Part shown: one piece after another, positions 30,416 through 43,937 of the stretch | Numbering within the stretch: the first letter of the stretch is position 1 | Layout: each line of letters begins with the position of its first letter | DNA from: Mixta mediterraneensis | Lineage (GTDB): Bacteria; Pseudomonadota; Gammaproteobacteria; Enterobacterales; Enterobacteriaceae | DNA: 64,000 nt | Reading direction: 5' to 3' | Assembly (NCBI RefSeq): GCF_014946725.1 | Contig: NZ_JACFXY010000012.1 | Span: forward strand, 1 to 64,000 | Position numbers and translations under genes: made by a program | Notes under the pieces: generated by a model | The model's input: only the letters and a program-made list of their open reading frames with translations | Told to the model about the DNA's origin: nothing | The model's database searches: none

Positions 30416-31759
30416 TCAGGACGAACGTTGTAATACTCGCCCGTCCCGGCTGCGAATTAACCCAGCACGATCCAGTAACCAAAAAAGTAATTTTGCGACG
30501 CCCAAACAGGCAGCAAAAATAATGCAGAAAAACACCACGCGCGAACCAAAGGCATCCAGTCCTTCGCGCGCCAGTACAATCATATTGAACACGGCACCAA
30601 AGCAGAAGCTTTGCAAAATAGCGCCGCTGTAGCGATTCGTTTCGTTGCAGCCTCGCGTGTACAGCGCATCAAAGGCTTTAATAATCATACCGACCGCAAT
30701 GGCACCCAGCGGAATCGCCCAAACGCCGCCCATCACCAGCAGCGAGCCGATCAACGTTGGCGAAATTGCCAACCCGGAATGGTTATTAAGCACTTCCCAG
30801 GTAAAGTAATTGGCGCTGTTCAGCACTGTGGCCGGGCGTTCTGGCCATAGCCAACTCGGGATAAATACATAGAAATCGCGCCATAATGGCGCCAGAAACT
30901 GAAATTCTATCTTGTGATAGTTATCCAGCAGCAACGCCAGATTTTCCCACGGAGAGAAGGTATCGCGCGTCAGATAAAGAAAAGTGTAGAACGCCTCATT
31001 GCCCATGACGTCAAGGTTATAACGCCGCAATGCCAGCCAAAACATACCGCAAATTGCCATCACGCCCGCCGCTGCCAGCATCCATAAAGTAATCCAGCCG
31101 CGGGTAATGCCGATAAATAAAAACAGCGCAAAAGCGATGATGATGTTAGCACGCGTCCCGCCCACTAGCGCGTAAGTCAGCAAGCCAAACGCGACGGTCA
31201 CTATCAGGAAAAGCAGCCAGTTGCGCTGTGAAGGGCGCAGGAAATAGGGAATAAGCATCGCCGGAATAAAGAAATAAAAGAAGCGCTTGAGCGCTACGCC
31301 GGATACTTCACTGGAAAAAATTTGGTTATACGCGGTAAGCCTGAACAGCAAAAATCCATTGTGCAGGAAAAATACCGTGACAGTACCCAATGCGACTAAC
31401 GCCAGAATCAGGCAGGTTAAATGTGCTTCTACCCGATTTACCTGTAACCAGGGTTTAGCAGGTGGCGCGTTGATCGGCTTGAGCCGCACCTTATAGCCAA
31501 TGTAATAGATAGCGTAGAAAGCGCCTGCTGAGAGTAACGCCTGCAACAGAAATTCCGGCGGCACCACTTCGGTATTAAAGCGAAAAACCAATATACACGT
31601 TAGCGGAAAACCGAAATAAAAAGTCAGTAAAAATAACAGGGTAAAGAACAGATGGAAGTTAAACCGCACCCGCTTAAATTCCCGCCAGGTTAAGGTCAGA
31701 ATAAAGCCGAGTGACAGCAGATAAACCACCAGCAGACCGCTAAACTGCGTCAGGTTCAT
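30416..31759 (-). CDS. wzyE: ECA polymerase WzyE (447 aa)
   Basis: About twelve membrane helices; [33 protein letters not shown] and [20 protein letters not shown] are typical of WzyE. Start ATG 31759 overlaps the wecF stop by four bases. It joins trisaccharide repeats on the periplasmic side, with chain length set by WzzE. Confidence 0.96.
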   Translation of the reverse strand: MNLTQFSGLLVVYLLSLGFILTLTWREFKRVRFNFHLFFTLLFLLTFYFGFPLTCILVFRFNTEVVPPEFLLQALLSAGAFYAIYYIGYKVRLKPINAPPAKPWLQVNRVEAHLTCLILALVALGTVTVFFLHNGFLLFRLTAYNQIFSSEVSGVALKRFFYFFIPAMLIPYFLRPSQRNWLLFLIVTVAFGLLTYALVGGTRANIIIAFALFLFIGITRGWITLWMLAAAGVMAICGMFWLALRRYNLDVMGNEAFYTFLYLTRDTFSPWENLALLLDNYHKIEFQFLAPLWRDFYVFIPSWLWPERPATVLNSANYFTWEVLNNHSGLAISPTLIGSLLVMGGVWAIPLGAIAVGMIIKAFDALYTRGCNETNRYSGAILQSFCFGAVFNMIVLAREGLDAFGSRVVFFCIIFAACLGVAKLLFWLLDRAGLIRSRDGRVLQRSS

Positions 31760-32823
31760 GACGGTTCCTCTTCGCAAAGGCGTAACGCTGCCCGCCACCC
31801 CGCCAGATAACCTGGGGCAAAAAAAGCGATGGTATGTTTATCACAGTCCGCAAGCTGGCGCCGCGCCTCCGCCACCACGGCTGTGTTGAGCGCATCTTCG
31901 CTGAACAGTACCGGAAGTTGCTGTTCAGCGACATCCCGCCAAAAAGGGTTTTTGCGACTGATAACAAACGGCACGCCAGCCTGAATGAGCAGACACAGAG
32001 TGCCGATGCCTTGCTGGCGTTCGAACATAAAATAGCCTAAATGGCAGCGTGTAAGCAGTGCTAAATAATCCTTAAACGCCAGATTATCGCGCAATAACCG
32101 CACTTGCCCGGCCGGAAACAGTGCCTCCGCCGCCGTTTTAACGCGTTCAATATAGGCATCATTATTCGGCGGATACCCCAGCGGCACCACAACCTGTACC
32201 TGCGTGCCAAACTGCTGGCGGATAGCGTTTAGACCTTCTGTGTGGCGGTTGCTGGCATCACCTGAATTACCGAGCAGAATCGTAAAATTCTCTTCCGGTT
32301 CGGCTTTTAACACCGCAGCCGGCATTTTAGTTGGAAAATAGAGTAGCGATGCCGGAACGCTGCCGTGGCGTTGCTGGTATTGGTGTAAATCGCCGCGCGT
32401 GGCAAACACCCGCGCGACTCTGCCCTGCGCGATGCGACGCAACAGATAAAACAGACGAAACTTTAGGCTGCGCGAATCCTCATACAGATCGGCCCCCCAG
32501 ACATGCCAGAAAATCTGCGAGCGACGCACTTTACCACTTAACAGCGCCAGCCAGATCCACGGATTAAACTGACCATGGCAGAAAAAACGTTGCTGACGAC
32601 ATTTCGCCCGTTGGATAAGCGCTTGTGCCAGCGCTTTCTTACTGCTGAACGTTTCGATATACAACGCGCTAAACATCTGCATATTTTCCGGCTGCTGCGT
32701 GACGACCATAAAATGACGCAGCGATGCGGACGGCTGCTCAACGCTCATTATGTCGTTGAAAAAGCGCAGCACCGTTATATTGTGATGGGGAATATCGGAT
32801 CCCAAAACGTGAATCAAAGTCAT
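31756..32823 (-). CDS. wecF: Fuc4NAc transferase WecF (355 aa)
   Basis: Adds 4-acetamido-4,6-dideoxygalactose to lipid II, giving the complete ECA trisaccharide lipid III. Start ATG 32823 ([15 protein letters not shown]); the longer upstream frame lies inside wzxE. Family motifs: [53 protein letters not shown]. Coupled to both neighbours by short overlaps. Confidence 0.96.
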   Translation of the reverse strand: MTLIHVLGSDIPHHNITVLRFFNDIMSVEQPSASLRHFMVVTQQPENMQMFSALYIETFSSKKALAQALIQRAKCRQQRFFCHGQFNPWIWLALLSGKVRRSQIFWHVWGADLYEDSRSLKFRLFYLLRRIAQGRVARVFATRGDLHQYQQRHGSVPASLLYFPTKMPAAVLKAEPEENFTILLGNSGDASNRHTEGLNAIRQQFGTQVQVVVPLGYPPNNDAYIERVKTAAEALFPAGQVRLLRDNLAFKDYLALLTRCHLGYFMFERQQGIGTLCLLIQAGVPFVISRKNPFWRDVAEQQLPVLFSEDALNTAVVAEARRQLADCDKHTIAFFAPGYLAGWRAALRLCEEEPS

Positions 32824-34070
32824 TTTTTCCGACAATAAATAATGAAAGCGCCACAGCAAAGGGCGAAATAGCACACATAGGTGAACATATAAGCTTGCGC
32901 AGCCCCCGTAACGCCATGTTGTGGAATGAGCCAACGGGAAAAGAGCGTTAGCAAGATGAACTGGCTGATTTCCGTCAAAACATATAAACGCAGCGAGGCT
33001 TTGGCGATCACCAGATAGCCAAAAACGTACGCGCCCACTTTAAACACGTCACCACACAGCTGCCAGACAAACAGATCGCGCATACCGCGAAAGGCATCAG
33101 AAAATAGCAGATCAATGGCCACATCACGTAACAGCCAGACACAGAAACTGGCGGCGGCTACGGCAGGCAATACAAAGCGCAATGCACGAGCAATTTCCCG
33201 GGCAATGTCGCGCTTATGCTCCAGACGTGCCAGCGTAGGCAATAACCAGACGCTAAAGGTCGCGGTAATAAACTGTAGATAAGCGTCAGAAATGCTGATA
33301 ACACCTTGCCACAAGCCAACTTGCGACCAGCCTTCCTGCGTTGCCAGTAAATTACGCATCATCACCCAGGCGACGGGCAATGTAATGGCGGTAATCAGTG
33401 CCATTACGGTGTATTTTGCCAGATTACGTGCAATATCCGGTTGCCATTGCGGACGTAGCCAGCTCAGCGGCAGCGGTATACGCTGCTTCAGCACCACTAT
33501 CGCCGGTAGCAACACGAGCGCGGGCACCAGCGCCAGTCCAGTCAGCGCGCCTTGATACCCGCCCAGCCACCAGCACAACACATAGCCAGCCACGCCGATT
33601 ACGCTACCAAAGATCAGTGCCAGCGCATTGCCGCGAGCATCGCGATAACCTTTAAGCAGCGCCAGCGTCAGATTAGCCCAGGCAATGCCGAGCTGTAAAA
33701 ACGCGACAGCGCGGATCACCGCCTGATAACGAACATGACCAAACAGCGCTTCGCTGACTGGCGCTGCGGCCAGCAAAAACACCAGCGCCAGCAGCGTAGA
33801 GAACCCGGTGACCATCGCCGACGCGGTGCCGACTACCGCACGTAGCCGTTCTGGATGCTGCTGTGACTGTGCCACATACGTTGTCACACCATTGAAAATG
33901 CCAGCGCCCGCGAGCACGCCTAATACGGTAATTAACTGACGGAAGTTTCCTGCCTGTCCAACGCCTTCCGGGCCAAAGCTCACCGCCAGCAGTTTAATCA
34001 CCAGCAAGCCCGCAATAATTTTTATCAGCGTGGACGATGCCGTCCACACCGAGGCTTTGGCTAAGGACAT
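32820..34070 (-). CDS. wzxE: ECA lipid III flippase WzxE (416 aa)
   Basis: MATE/PST-type flippase with about twelve membrane helices, starting [20 protein letters not shown]. It moves the undecaprenyl-linked trisaccharide to the periplasmic face. Its start shares one base with the wecE stop. Confidence 0.96.
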   Translation of the reverse strand: MSLAKASVWTASSTLIKIIAGLLVIKLLAVSFGPEGVGQAGNFRQLITVLGVLAGAGIFNGVTTYVAQSQQHPERLRAVVGTASAMVTGFSTLLALVFLLAAAPVSEALFGHVRYQAVIRAVAFLQLGIAWANLTLALLKGYRDARGNALALIFGSVIGVAGYVLCWWLGGYQGALTGLALVPALVLLPAIVVLKQRIPLPLSWLRPQWQPDIARNLAKYTVMALITAITLPVAWVMMRNLLATQEGWSQVGLWQGVISISDAYLQFITATFSVWLLPTLARLEHKRDIAREIARALRFVLPAVAAASFCVWLLRDVAIDLLFSDAFRGMRDLFVWQLCGDVFKVGAYVFGYLVIAKASLRLYVLTEISQFILLTLFSRWLIPQHGVTGAAQAYMFTYVCYFALCCGAFIIYCRKK

Positions 34071-35200
34071 CAGGAAAAGAAGCTCAGTAAGGAACTGATA
34101 ACCGTACTTTGGTTATTGTCCGACAGGTTATAAAACAGCGGGAGCCGCAGCAGGCATTCGCTCTCTGACGTGGTAAAACGGTCCTCGCCGAAAAAGCGTG
34201 AAAAACGCTGCCCTGCGGGTGAACTGTGCAGCGGAATATAGTGAAAGACGGTAAGAATTTCTGCCTCTTTCATCCAGTCGATCAGCGCCTGACGATCGTG
34301 TTGATCGCGCAGTTTTAAATAGAACATATGCGCATTATGTTTACAGTCGGCTGGGATGGTTGGCAGCGTGATACGACCTTTCGCTGCCAGCGGTTGTAAC
34401 GCGTCGTAATAACGTTGCCACAAGCGCAAGCGTTGCTGATTAATGCGGTCGGCGGCTTCCAGCTGCGCCCAAAGATACGCCGCCTGTAAATCAGCCATTA
34501 AATAGCTGGATCCCATGTCACGCCAGGTATATTTGTCCACCTGTCCCCGGAAGAACTGGCTGCGATTGGTGCCTTTTTCACGGATAATTTCTGCGCGATC
34601 GATCAAACTGGCGTCATTGATAAGCGTTGCTCCGCCTTCACCGCCTGCCGTGTAATTTTTAGTTTCATGAAAACTGAAACAGCCAATATGCCCGATACTG
34701 CCAAGCGCACGGCCTTTATAACCCGACATCACGCCCTGCGCCGCATCTTCTATCACGAACAGATCATACTTCGCTGCCAGCGCCATAATCGTGTCCATTT
34801 CGCAGGCCACGCCCGCATAATGCACCGGCACAATCGCGCGCGTTTTATCAGTAATGGCCGCTTCGATCAGTCTTTCATCTATGTTTAACGTATCGTGGCG
34901 AACGTCAATAAATACAATTTTTGCACCACGCAGCACAAACGCATTGGCGGTAGAGACGAAGGTGTAACTTGGCATGATCACTTCATCGCCAGGCTGAATA
35001 TCGATCAACAGCGCCGCCATTTCCAGCGAGGCAGTGCAGGATGGCGTCAGCAAGACCTTTTTACTCCCGAAACGTTGCTCCATCCATTGCTGACAGCGAC
35101 GCGTAAAACCGCCATCGCCGCACAGTTTGCCGCTGCTCATTGCCGATTGCATATAGTCGATTTCGGTGCCCACAATCGGGGGCGCATTAAATGGAATCAT
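34070..35200 (-). CDS. wecE: dTDP-4-amino-4,6-dideoxygalactose transaminase WecE (376 aa)
   Basis: PLP-dependent DegT/DnrJ/EryC1 aminotransferase that makes dTDP-Fuc4N. Start ATG 35200 ([17 protein letters not shown]). Catalytic Lys in SFHETKNYTAGGEGG near residue 180; IEDAAQGVMSGYKG binds PLP phosphate. Overlaps wecD by 14 bases. Confidence 0.96.
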   Translation of the reverse strand: MIPFNAPPIVGTEIDYMQSAMSSGKLCGDGGFTRRCQQWMEQRFGSKKVLLTPSCTASLEMAALLIDIQPGDEVIMPSYTFVSTANAFVLRGAKIVFIDVRHDTLNIDERLIEAAITDKTRAIVPVHYAGVACEMDTIMALAAKYDLFVIEDAAQGVMSGYKGRALGSIGHIGCFSFHETKNYTAGGEGGATLINDASLIDRAEIIREKGTNRSQFFRGQVDKYTWRDMGSSYLMADLQAAYLWAQLEAADRINQQRLRLWQRYYDALQPLAAKGRITLPTIPADCKHNAHMFYLKLRDQHDRQALIDWMKEAEILTVFHYIPLHSSPAGQRFSRFFGEDRFTTSESECLLRLPLFYNLSDNNQSTVISSLLSFFS

Positions 35201-35894
35201 AACCTTTCCTGTAGAACCAGTACGCGGTACTTTCCAGCCGCGCACCGCTGCGTAAATAGAGGCGCATCGCCGTAAGATTGCTGAGTTGTGTCGCGACGCG
35301 CAGCTGCTCCAGCCGTCGCACCCGGCCCCAGTCAGCCGCTGCAAGCATCAAACGCTGGCCTATGCCGTTACCCTGTGCATCTGGCAGCACCGCCAGCAGG
35401 CCGATGCGCGCAGCGCCCTCAACTTCACGCAGCGAGACAAATCCTTGCAATGCGCCGGTTTCATCGCTGGCAATCAGGCACTGATTATCGAAAGTACCGC
35501 GTACCGCATTTTCAATCCATTGCGCATAAAATCGGCCGCTGTCTTTAGCAGCATACCAGGGCGCACGAAAACGACTTTGGCTAAAGGCCCGGCTAGCCGC
35601 GTCGCGCAGAGCGGGGATTTGTGATTCCCGCGCGATCCGTACACCGGTTTGGCGTTCGGTACGTTTGATATTGAGCGCTAAATCCGCCTCACCTTCCACC
35701 AGCTGGAAGCCATGCTGGCTGAGCGAGTCCAGCACCCCGGTTTGCTCAGCAGGTACTTTCATTTGCAGCAGCGCGCAGGGATGTTGCACCGCCGTTGCCA
35801 GCGGCAATTCGCCATTGAGATCCAGCCGTACGGTGTCAACACCGAAAAACTGGCTTTCCCAGGCTTGCGGATTAATATTGACGAGGACGGGCAT
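35187..35894 (-). CDS. wecD: dTDP-Fuc4N acetyltransferase WecD (235 aa)
   Basis: GNAT-fold enzyme. Start ATG 35894 ([18 protein letters not shown]). Conserved [12 protein letters not shown] and [15 protein letters not shown], with the acetyl-CoA loop QGNGIGQRL. The start lies inside the rffH 3' end by 23 bases. Confidence 0.95.
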   Translation of the reverse strand: MPVLVNINPQAWESQFFGVDTVRLDLNGELPLATAVQHPCALLQMKVPAEQTGVLDSLSQHGFQLVEGEADLALNIKRTERQTGVRIARESQIPALRDAASRAFSQSRFRAPWYAAKDSGRFYAQWIENAVRGTFDNQCLIASDETGALQGFVSLREVEGAARIGLLAVLPDAQGNGIGQRLMLAAADWGRVRRLEQLRVATQLSNLTAMRLYLRSGARLESTAYWFYRKGYDSI

Positions 35895-36753
35895 GTAACA
35901 AATCCAGTAAATACTGGCCATAGCCAGTTTTGATTAAGGTCTCACCGGCGGCACGAAGCTGATCGTCACTTAACCAGCCATTGCGCCAGGCTATTTCTTC
36001 CAGACAGGCGATTTTAAAACCCTGACGCTTCTCAACCGTCTGTACAAACATGCTGGCTTCAACCAGGCTGTCATGAGTTCCGGTATCAAGCCAGGCAAAG
36101 CCGCGACCTAGCAGTTCAACCGATAATGCTCCGCGCTCAAGGTACATTTGGTTGTTAGCGGTGATTTCCAGCTCACCGCGCTCAGAAGGTTTAACCTGTT
36201 TCGCAAATTCAACCACCTGGCGATCATAAAAATACAGGCCGGTAACCGCCCAGCGTGATTTTGGTTGCTTCGGCTTCTCTTCAATCGACAGTGCATTGAA
36301 GTTTTCGTCAAACTCCACCACACCAAAACGTTCGGGATCCATAACCTGATAGCCAAATACCGTTGCGCCCTGATTGCGCTGCGCCACTTTCTTCAGTTTA
36401 GGACTAAACCCCTGACCAAAATAGAGATTATCGCCAAGAACCAGGCAGCAGCTATCGTTGCCAATAAACGATTCGCCAATAATAAACGCCTGCGCTAAGC
36501 CATCCGGGCTGGGCTGTACCGCATAAGTCAGCTGAAGGCCAAATTCACTGCCATCGCCCAGTAAACACTCAAATTGAGTGCGATCGTTCGGCGTGGTAAT
36601 TAACAGAATGTCGCGGATCCCCGCCAGCATCAGCACAGACAGCGGATAATAAATCATCGGCTTGTCGTAAACCGGCAGCAGTTGTTTCGAAACGGCCCGC
36701 GTAATCGGATGTAAACGCGTGCCCGATCCGCCTGCCAAAATGATGCCTTTCAT
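35872..36753 (-). CDS. rffH: Glucose-1-phosphate thymidylyltransferase RffH (293 aa)
   Basis: Makes dTDP-glucose, the first step towards dTDP-Fuc4NAc. The nucleotide-binding [19 protein letters not shown], then [18 protein letters not shown] (partial), [10 protein letters not shown] and IEEKP are all intact. It follows the frameshifted rffG by 18 bases. Confidence 0.96.
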   Translation of the reverse strand: MKGIILAGGSGTRLHPITRAVSKQLLPVYDKPMIYYPLSVLMLAGIRDILLITTPNDRTQFECLLGDGSEFGLQLTYAVQPSPDGLAQAFIIGESFIGNDSCCLVLGDNLYFGQGFSPKLKKVAQRNQGATVFGYQVMDPERFGVVEFDENFNALSIEEKPKQPKSRWAVTGLYFYDRQVVEFAKQVKPSERGELEITANNQMYLERGALSVELLGRGFAWLDTGTHDSLVEASMFVQTVEKRQGFKIACLEEIAWRNGWLSDDQLRAAGETLIKTGYGQYLLDLLHARPRQY

Positions 36754-36771
36754 CTCTGCTCCTTACGCGGG

Positions 36772-37840
36772 TTATTGCGACAAGCCGAGGCGCTCACCAT
36801 GATAGCGGTCATCAAGAATTGCCTGCCACCAGTTGGGATTATCGAGATACCAGATAACCGTTTTGCGCAGGCCGCTTTCAAACGTTTCCTGTGGCGTCCA
36901 GCCTAGCTCACGGGCAATTTTACTGGCATCAATGGCATAGCGCTGGTCGTGACCAGGGCGATCGGCAACATAGGTGATCAGGTCGCGATAATTTGTCAGG
37001 CCGGCGGGTTTACGATCTGCGGCCAGCTCTTCCAGCAACGCGCAAATCGTTTCTATTACCTCAATATTCTTGCGCTCATTGTGGCCACCGATATTGTAGG
37101 TTTCGCCCACTTTGCCACTGTTTACCACGGCGTAAAGCGCGCGCGCATGATCTTCAACATACAGCCAGTCGCGAACTTGTTGCCCGTTGCCATAAACCGG
37201 TAAGGCTTTACCTGCCAGCGCATTGATGATGGTGAGCGGAATCAATTTTTCAGGAAAGTGGCAGGGGCCGTAATTGTTTGAACAATTGGTGACGACCACG
37301 GGCAAGCCGTAAGTACGCAGCCAGGCGCGAACCAAATGATCGCTGCTGGCTTTAGTTGCGGAATAGGGGCTGCTTGGCGCATAAGGCGTGGTTTCGGTAA
37401 AATGACGCCTCGTCATGAAGATCGCCAAAGACCTCATCAGTAGAAATATGATGGAAAATAAAGGATTTTTTCCGTTCGTCCGCCATCGTATTCCAGTAAG
37501 AACGCGCGGCTTCAAGCAGCTGATAAGCGCCTACAATATTGGTTTCTATAAAAGCAATCGGCCCATCAATTGAGCGGTCAACATGACTTTCTGCCGCCAG
37601 ATGCATAATGCAGTCGGGCTTATAGTGCTTCAATACCCGATCCAGCTCTGGACGATCGCAAATATCCACCTGTTCAAAAGCGAAACGCGTATTCTGAGAG
37701 ACGCTTGCCAGCGATGCAAGATTGCCCGCATAGCTGAGCTTATCTACCACCAATACGCGATGATCGGTTTCGTTGATCAGATAACGCACCAGTGCTGAGC
37801 CGATAAATCCGGCACCGCCAGTAATCAGAAACTGTTTCAT
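36772..37840 (-). pseudogene. rffG: dTDP-glucose 4,6-dehydratase RffG, frameshifted
   Basis: The N-terminal part ([20 protein letters not shown] to [15 protein letters not shown]) and the C-terminal part ([20 protein letters not shown] to the end) are both full and well conserved but lie in different frames. The break is at the run of four A at 37399-37402 (T on the coding strand). The family length is restored if two T are added (EASFFTETT); a one-base removal is also possible. The Rossmann motif and the YSATK catalytic pair are present, so this is a recent mutation or a sequencing error. It overlaps wecC by four bases. Confidence 0.9.
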
Positions 37841-39096
37841 CGCCACACGCCTTTAGTATCCACAATCCAGCCTTGTGTAACCTGCGCCGCATCGATGGCG
37901 CGGAATTCACGGTGATCGACTAACATCACCAGCAGATCGGCCTCAGCAATGGCTTGCTCACAGGGGACCAGCCTAGCGTGTTTGTTCAGCGTGGAAGGGA
38001 TCTGGCTGATATTTGGCTCTACTACCCAGGTTTTACCGCTATGCCATTCAGCAATCAGCTGGGCGACACCCATCGCCGGGCTTTCGCGTAGATCATCAAT
38101 ATTGGGTTTAAATGCCAGACCAAAACAGGCGATGGTTAACTCGCTGGCACGCTTGCCAGTTTGGGTCAGGCACTCCGCCAATGCTTTTTTAACCTGATCC
38201 AGCACCCAATGCGGCTTGGCATCATTAACCTCACGCGCGGTACGAATCAGGCGTGCCAGTTCAGGATTTTGCGCCACAATGAACCAGGGATCGACGGCGA
38301 TACAGTGCCCGCCTACGCCAGGGCCAGGCTGGAGAATATTGACGCGTGGATGGCGATTCGCTAAGGCGATTAATTCCCAGACGTTAATTCCCTGATCTGC
38401 ACAAATCAGCGATAATTCATTAGCAAAGGCGATATTAACGTCACGAAAACTGTTTTCGGTGAGCTTGCACATTTCTGCGGTGCGTGCATTGGTTTCAACG
38501 CAGTCGCCTTTTAAGAATAGGCGGTATAGCTCGCTGGCGCGCGCGGAACAGGCGGGCGTCATGCCACCAATCACCCGATCGTTATTTATCAGTTCCACCA
38601 TCACCTGACCGGGCAATACCCGCTCTGGGCAATACGCGATAAAAACATCCGGCGCATCATCCTGCTGGGGAAAGCGCAAATCAGGGCGGACCGCCGACAG
38701 CCATTCAGCCATTTGCTCGGTGCTGCCAACCGGCGAAGTGGATTCCAGAATCACCAGATCGCCTTTTTTCAGCACCGGGGCGATCGATTCGGCCGCCGCT
38801 TTGACGAAGCGTAAATCGGGTTGATGGTCGGCCATAAATGGCGTTGGGACTGCGATCAGAAAAGCATCCGCGGCCTCCGGCTGCGTGGTTGCACGCAAAT
38901 CGCCTCGCGTCACGGCGTCATGCACCACACTGTCTAAATCGGGTTCGACAATGTGAATCGCTCCACGGTTGATGGTTTCGACAGCGCGCGCGTTGACATC
39001 TACGCCCACCACCTTTTTTCCTTTTGAAGCAAAAACGGCAGCGGTGGGCAGCCCAATATAACCCAGCCCAATCACGGAAATGGTTTCAAAACTCAT
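37837..39096 (-). CDS. wecC: UDP-ManNAc dehydrogenase WecC (419 aa)
   Basis: Oxidises UDP-ManNAc to UDP-ManNAcA with two NAD+. N-terminal Rossmann [15 protein letters not shown], catalytic Lys region [17 protein letters not shown], catalytic Cys in [16 protein letters not shown]-domain [16 protein letters not shown]. Overlaps wecB by four bases. Confidence 0.96.
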   Translation of the reverse strand: MSFETISVIGLGYIGLPTAAVFASKGKKVVGVDVNARAVETINRGAIHIVEPDLDSVVHDAVTRGDLRATTQPEAADAFLIAVPTPFMADHQPDLRFVKAAAESIAPVLKKGDLVILESTSPVGSTEQMAEWLSAVRPDLRFPQQDDAPDVFIAYCPERVLPGQVMVELINNDRVIGGMTPACSARASELYRLFLKGDCVETNARTAEMCKLTENSFRDVNIAFANELSLICADQGINVWELIALANRHPRVNILQPGPGVGGHCIAVDPWFIVAQNPELARLIRTAREVNDAKPHWVLDQVKKALAECLTQTGKRASELTIACFGLAFKPNIDDLRESPAMGVAQLIAEWHSGKTWVVEPNISQIPSTLNKHARLVPCEQAIAEADLLVMLVDHREFRAIDAAQVTQGWIVDTKGVWR

Positions 39097-40223
39097 AAAT
39101 CAACTCTGCTATCTTGTAAGGCTTGCAAAATGCGTCTGCAGGCTTCGCCATCACCATAAGGATTGTGAGCGTGGCTCATTGCCTGCCAGGCGGCTTCATC
39201 CGTTAGCAACTGACTTACTTCATTGACGATTTTTTCAGTATCGGTGCCGACCAGTCTCACCGTTCCTGCTTCTATTGCTTCCGGACGTTCAGTCGTATCG
39301 CGCATCACCAACACCGGTTTACCCAGCGACGGCGCCTCTTCCTGAATGCCACCAGAATCGGTAAGAATCAGCCAGGCACGGTTCATCAACCAGACGAACG
39401 GTAAATATTCTTGCGGCTCGATCAGGACGATGTTTTCGATGCCGCTGAGAATGCGCTTTACCGGTTCGCTGACGTTAGGGTTGAGATGTACCGGATAGAC
39501 AATTTGCGCATCGGGGTGCTGGCGGGCGATTTGCGCCAGCGCACTACAGATGCGTTCAAAGCCATCACCGAAGCTTTCTCGGCGATGGCCGGTGACCAGG
39601 ATGAGCTTTTTGCTGTTGTCGAGAAACGGATAGGACGCTGCCAGCTGGGCATTGAGATCGCTGTCATCCAGGATCCGATCGCGCACCCACAACAGCGCGT
39701 CGATGACCGTATTGCCGGTAACAAAGATACGTGCATCCGCCAGGTTTTCCCGCAGCAAATTCTGGCGGGAACGCAAAGTGGGAGTGAAGTGCAGGCTGGC
39801 AAGATGCCCTGTCAGCTTGCGGTTAGCTTCTTCCGGCCACGGTGATGACAGGTCGCCAGTGCGTAGACCGGCTTCAACATGACCCACAGGAATTTGCTGA
39901 TAAAACGCGGCAAGGCTCGCCGCCAGCGTGGTGGTGGTATCGCCATGAACCAGGACGACATCGGGTTTGAAGTCGAGTAAAACGGTTTTCATGCCCTGCA
40001 AAATGCGACAGGTGATCTCGGTTAAACCCTGTTCAGGACGCATGATGTTGAGATCGTAATCAGGCTGCAGCTTAAACAGGCGCAGCACCTGATCGAGCAT
40101 TTCACGGTGCTGCGCTGTCACACACAGGCGGGATTCAAAGGCCGGATCTTGCGCCAGTGCTTTCACCAGTGGCGCCATTTTGATGGCCTCTGGGCGAGTA
40201 CCAAATACTGTCAGAACTTTCAC
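39093..40223 (-). CDS. wecB: UDP-GlcNAc 2-epimerase WecB (376 aa)
   Basis: Non-hydrolysing epimerase giving UDP-ManNAc. [48 protein letters not shown] and [16 protein letters not shown] are complete. Begins ten bases after wzzE. Confidence 0.97.
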   Translation of the reverse strand: MKVLTVFGTRPEAIKMAPLVKALAQDPAFESRLCVTAQHREMLDQVLRLFKLQPDYDLNIMRPEQGLTEITCRILQGMKTVLLDFKPDVVLVHGDTTTTLAASLAAFYQQIPVGHVEAGLRTGDLSSPWPEEANRKLTGHLASLHFTPTLRSRQNLLRENLADARIFVTGNTVIDALLWVRDRILDDSDLNAQLAASYPFLDNSKKLILVTGHRRESFGDGFERICSALAQIARQHPDAQIVYPVHLNPNVSEPVKRILSGIENIVLIEPQEYLPFVWLMNRAWLILTDSGGIQEEAPSLGKPVLVMRDTTERPEAIEAGTVRLVGTDTEKIVNEVSQLLTDEAAWQAMSHAHNPYGDGEACRRILQALQDSRVDL

Positions 40224-40233
40224 ACTGTTTCTC

Positions 40234-41283
40234 TCAATGACGCGGTTCTAACATCGGACGCGGACGGCGCGCTAACGCCACACCAGCACCCACCAACGCG
40301 CCAACGGCGCCCCACATGATCATCATGAACAGACGACGCGGGCTGTCACGCGAGACAGGTTCTTCCGGCGTGCGCAAATAGCGATAGGTCTGGAATTTAT
40401 TGTTCAGCGTCAGACCGGCCTGCAATGTTGTGAGCATGGCTCTGTTCTGATCATAACTTATATCGTAAGTCGGACCGGTCGCCTGCAATGTCTCTAACTG
40501 GCCTTGCAGCATCGGTTGACCCAGCAAAAACAGATCGCTGTCTGCCAGATTTTCTCCGGCTTCACGCGGCTGCTTTTCATGAATTCCTTGCTGGCTGGCG
40601 ATCTTTAATGCCTGCTGTAAACGGCGCTGCTGGCGTTGGAACTGTGCGTTTGCCACATCTTCCTGACGTTTGACCTGTGCCTGTAACTGCGCGCCACGTG
40701 CCTGCCAGGCACCTTTGAGCTCCGCGTTTAAATGACGTGCTGCCCGTTCGCTGGCGTAAGCAATGTACTGTCGCAGCAGGTTATTGGCATCGCTGGCCGT
40801 TTCGGCTTTCAGTTTGACGTTATCAAACGTGTTACGCGCTGTATCGCCAGGCGTGAACTGGATATTACCGATCAGATCGTCCAGCAGGGCCGCATCGTTA
40901 TGCGCATTACCGGTTTTGCGGCTTTTATAATAGTTGGTTTGCTGCCAAAACTCGCGGCGTGTATCCCACGATGACAGCTGCATGGTGAATTCCTGATACA
41001 CCTCATCCATTACGGTGGGCGAAGGCGCGCTCAGCGTAAGCGCGTTATTGCGCACATCGAGATTGCCAAGAAACTGCTGTTGGGCATAGTACGAACCCAG
41101 CATGTTTACCGTTGGGCGATCGGTAATCGCTGTGGTGCTCCATACCTGCTTCATCAATAGCGTTGCCAGCCAGGCCACCACGGCAAACAGCAGCGCAAAA
41201 CCGACAATCCAACGCTTTCCACGCCATAAACAGCAGCACAGGCCGCGAATATCCAGTTCGTTCTCCACAACGTCAGAGGGCAT
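40234..41283 (-). CDS. wzzE: ECA chain-length regulator WzzE (349 aa)
   Basis: PCP-1 family: a cytoplasmic N-terminus, membrane helix one (residues about 30-50), a large periplasmic coiled-coil domain, and helix two near the C-terminus ([20 protein letters not shown]). Sets ECA modality together with WzyE. Confidence 0.94.
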   Translation of the reverse strand: MPSDVVENELDIRGLCCCLWRGKRWIVGFALLFAVVAWLATLLMKQVWSTTAITDRPTVNMLGSYYAQQQFLGNLDVRNNALTLSAPSPTVMDEVYQEFTMQLSSWDTRREFWQQTNYYKSRKTGNAHNDAALLDDLIGNIQFTPGDTARNTFDNVKLKAETASDANNLLRQYIAYASERAARHLNAELKGAWQARGAQLQAQVKRQEDVANAQFQRQQRRLQQALKIASQQGIHEKQPREAGENLADSDLFLLGQPMLQGQLETLQATGPTYDISYDQNRAMLTTLQAGLTLNNKFQTYRYLRTPEEPVSRDSPRRLFMMIMWGAVGALVGAGVALARRPRPMLEPRH

Positions 41284-41310
41284 AACAGGGGTATCCTTTA
41301 TAAGATCTTA

Positions 41311-42411
41311 TCAGGGTAATTTTTTCTTCGCGTCTCGGGCGCTATGGATACGACGTTTAATGCGCCGGATGCGTCGCGCAACACGCCACGCATGTTTCAG
41401 GCAGTAGCCGTAAACCATAAAAGCAAGCAGAAACAGCACCAGCATCACCCATTCGGGGATAAAGGCAAGATATTCACCCAGGACACCAATCCCAGCGAAA
41501 ATCGCCGCAGCAATGGTGATTAGCATAAATGCCTGTCGTGAGCAAAACCCGGCACGCATAATTAAATGATGAATATGCTGACGATCGGCAGAAAAAGGGC
41601 TCATGCCTTTACGCAAACGGCGATACATAATCGCGACCATATCCATCAGAGGAATAGCGATTAGCCACAGCGCGGTAACCGGCGTGATTGGATGACTCAA
41701 TCCCTGGGTCGTCTCCAGCAAAATCCAGATGATGGTGAAACCGATCATCGTACTGCCTGCATCGCCCATAAACACTTTATAGCGACGACCGAGGAAACCG
41801 AGATTGAGCAGGATATAAGGCAACGTGGCGGCAATCATCGCAAAGCACCACATGGCGAGACTGGTTTGGCCGTCAAAATAGAGAATAATGCCCATCGCGG
41901 CAAAGGTGACGGAGGAAAGGCCGCCAAGCAGCCCGTCAATGCCGTCCACCATATTAAAAGCGTTAATCGCTGCCCACACGGCGAACAGGGTCAGGACGTA
42001 GCCAAACGGCCCAACAATCAACTCCACCGGACCGATAATAAAGCCAAGGCTGAGCAGATAAAGTTTGGCTCCAACGATCATTACCACCGCAACAATGGCC
42101 TGCACGACAGCGCGAATTTTGACGCTAATATCAAAGCGATCGTCCAGTGCACCCACTAACACCAAAACCCCCGCGCAGCCCAAAAAGAGTAGCGCATGCG
42201 GCAAATAATAATTGGTAATCGCGAAGGTAAAACAGATGCCGGCGTAAACAGAAATGCCACCAACCAACGGAATCGCTCCGTGATGGCGTTTACGCGAATT
42301 GGGCATGTCAACCAAACCAATTTTTTTAGCTGCTTTACGAGCAAAAAAGAGGAATATTAAAGAAAAGAGAAAAATTAAACCAAGCTCAGTACTCATAGTG
42401 AGTAAATTCAC
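41311..42411 (-). CDS. wecA: UDP-GlcNAc:undecaprenyl-phosphate GlcNAc-1-P transferase WecA (366 aa)
   Basis: Starts ECA and many O-antigens. Eleven membrane helices; the Mg2+ and catalytic motifs LVGALDDRFD, NAFNMVDGIDGLLGG, FMGDAGST and the HIHH loop DRQHIHHLIMR are intact, and the C-terminus is basic. First wec gene, 267 bases after the rho stop. Confidence 0.97.
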   Translation of the reverse strand: MNLLTMSTELGLIFLFSLIFLFFARKAAKKIGLVDMPNSRKRHHGAIPLVGGISVYAGICFTFAITNYYLPHALLFLGCAGVLVLVGALDDRFDISVKIRAVVQAIVAVVMIVGAKLYLLSLGFIIGPVELIVGPFGYVLTLFAVWAAINAFNMVDGIDGLLGGLSSVTFAAMGIILYFDGQTSLAMWCFAMIAATLPYILLNLGFLGRRYKVFMGDAGSTMIGFTIIWILLETTQGLSHPITPVTALWLIAIPLMDMVAIMYRRLRKGMSPFSADRQHIHHLIMRAGFCSRQAFMLITIAAAIFAGIGVLGEYLAFIPEWVMLVLFLLAFMVYGYCLKHAWRVARRIRRIKRRIHSARDAKKKLP

Positions 42412-42584
42412 GTTAAACGCTCTCAGCTAACATCTTGGACAACGATACGCGAAAATCTACTGCTACCGCTGCGCCAGAATCCGAATTCTGCATCAAGAAG
42501 TGTGTGAATGTTCAATAATTCACCACCACTACCACAGTCATTATCAATACTCCTGTCAGAGTTCAATCCTATAGCTCAGAAATG

Positions 42585-42610
42585 AAAAACGCCACGTTAA
42601 GACGTGGCGT
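42585..42610 (-). terminator. Terminator between rho and wecA
   Basis: A nine-base stem ACGCCACGT/ACGTGGCGT with a four-base loop is followed on the minus strand by five U. It lies 68 bases after the rho stop, so wecA needs its own promoter in 42412-42584 or read-through. Confidence 0.85.
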
Positions 42611-42677
42611 AGGTGCGATTTCCTGCTCATTTCAACTAAAAAAGCTGAAACAATCGGTCAGATGACTTTTGACGAGA

Positions 42678-43937
<1,260 letters not shown>

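Noticed and set aside
37352..37515. Programmed frameshift as the explanation for rffG
   Set aside because: Only a TTTT run, no slippery heptamer or stimulatory structure, and RffG is not known to be frameshifted. Mutation or sequencing error is simpler.
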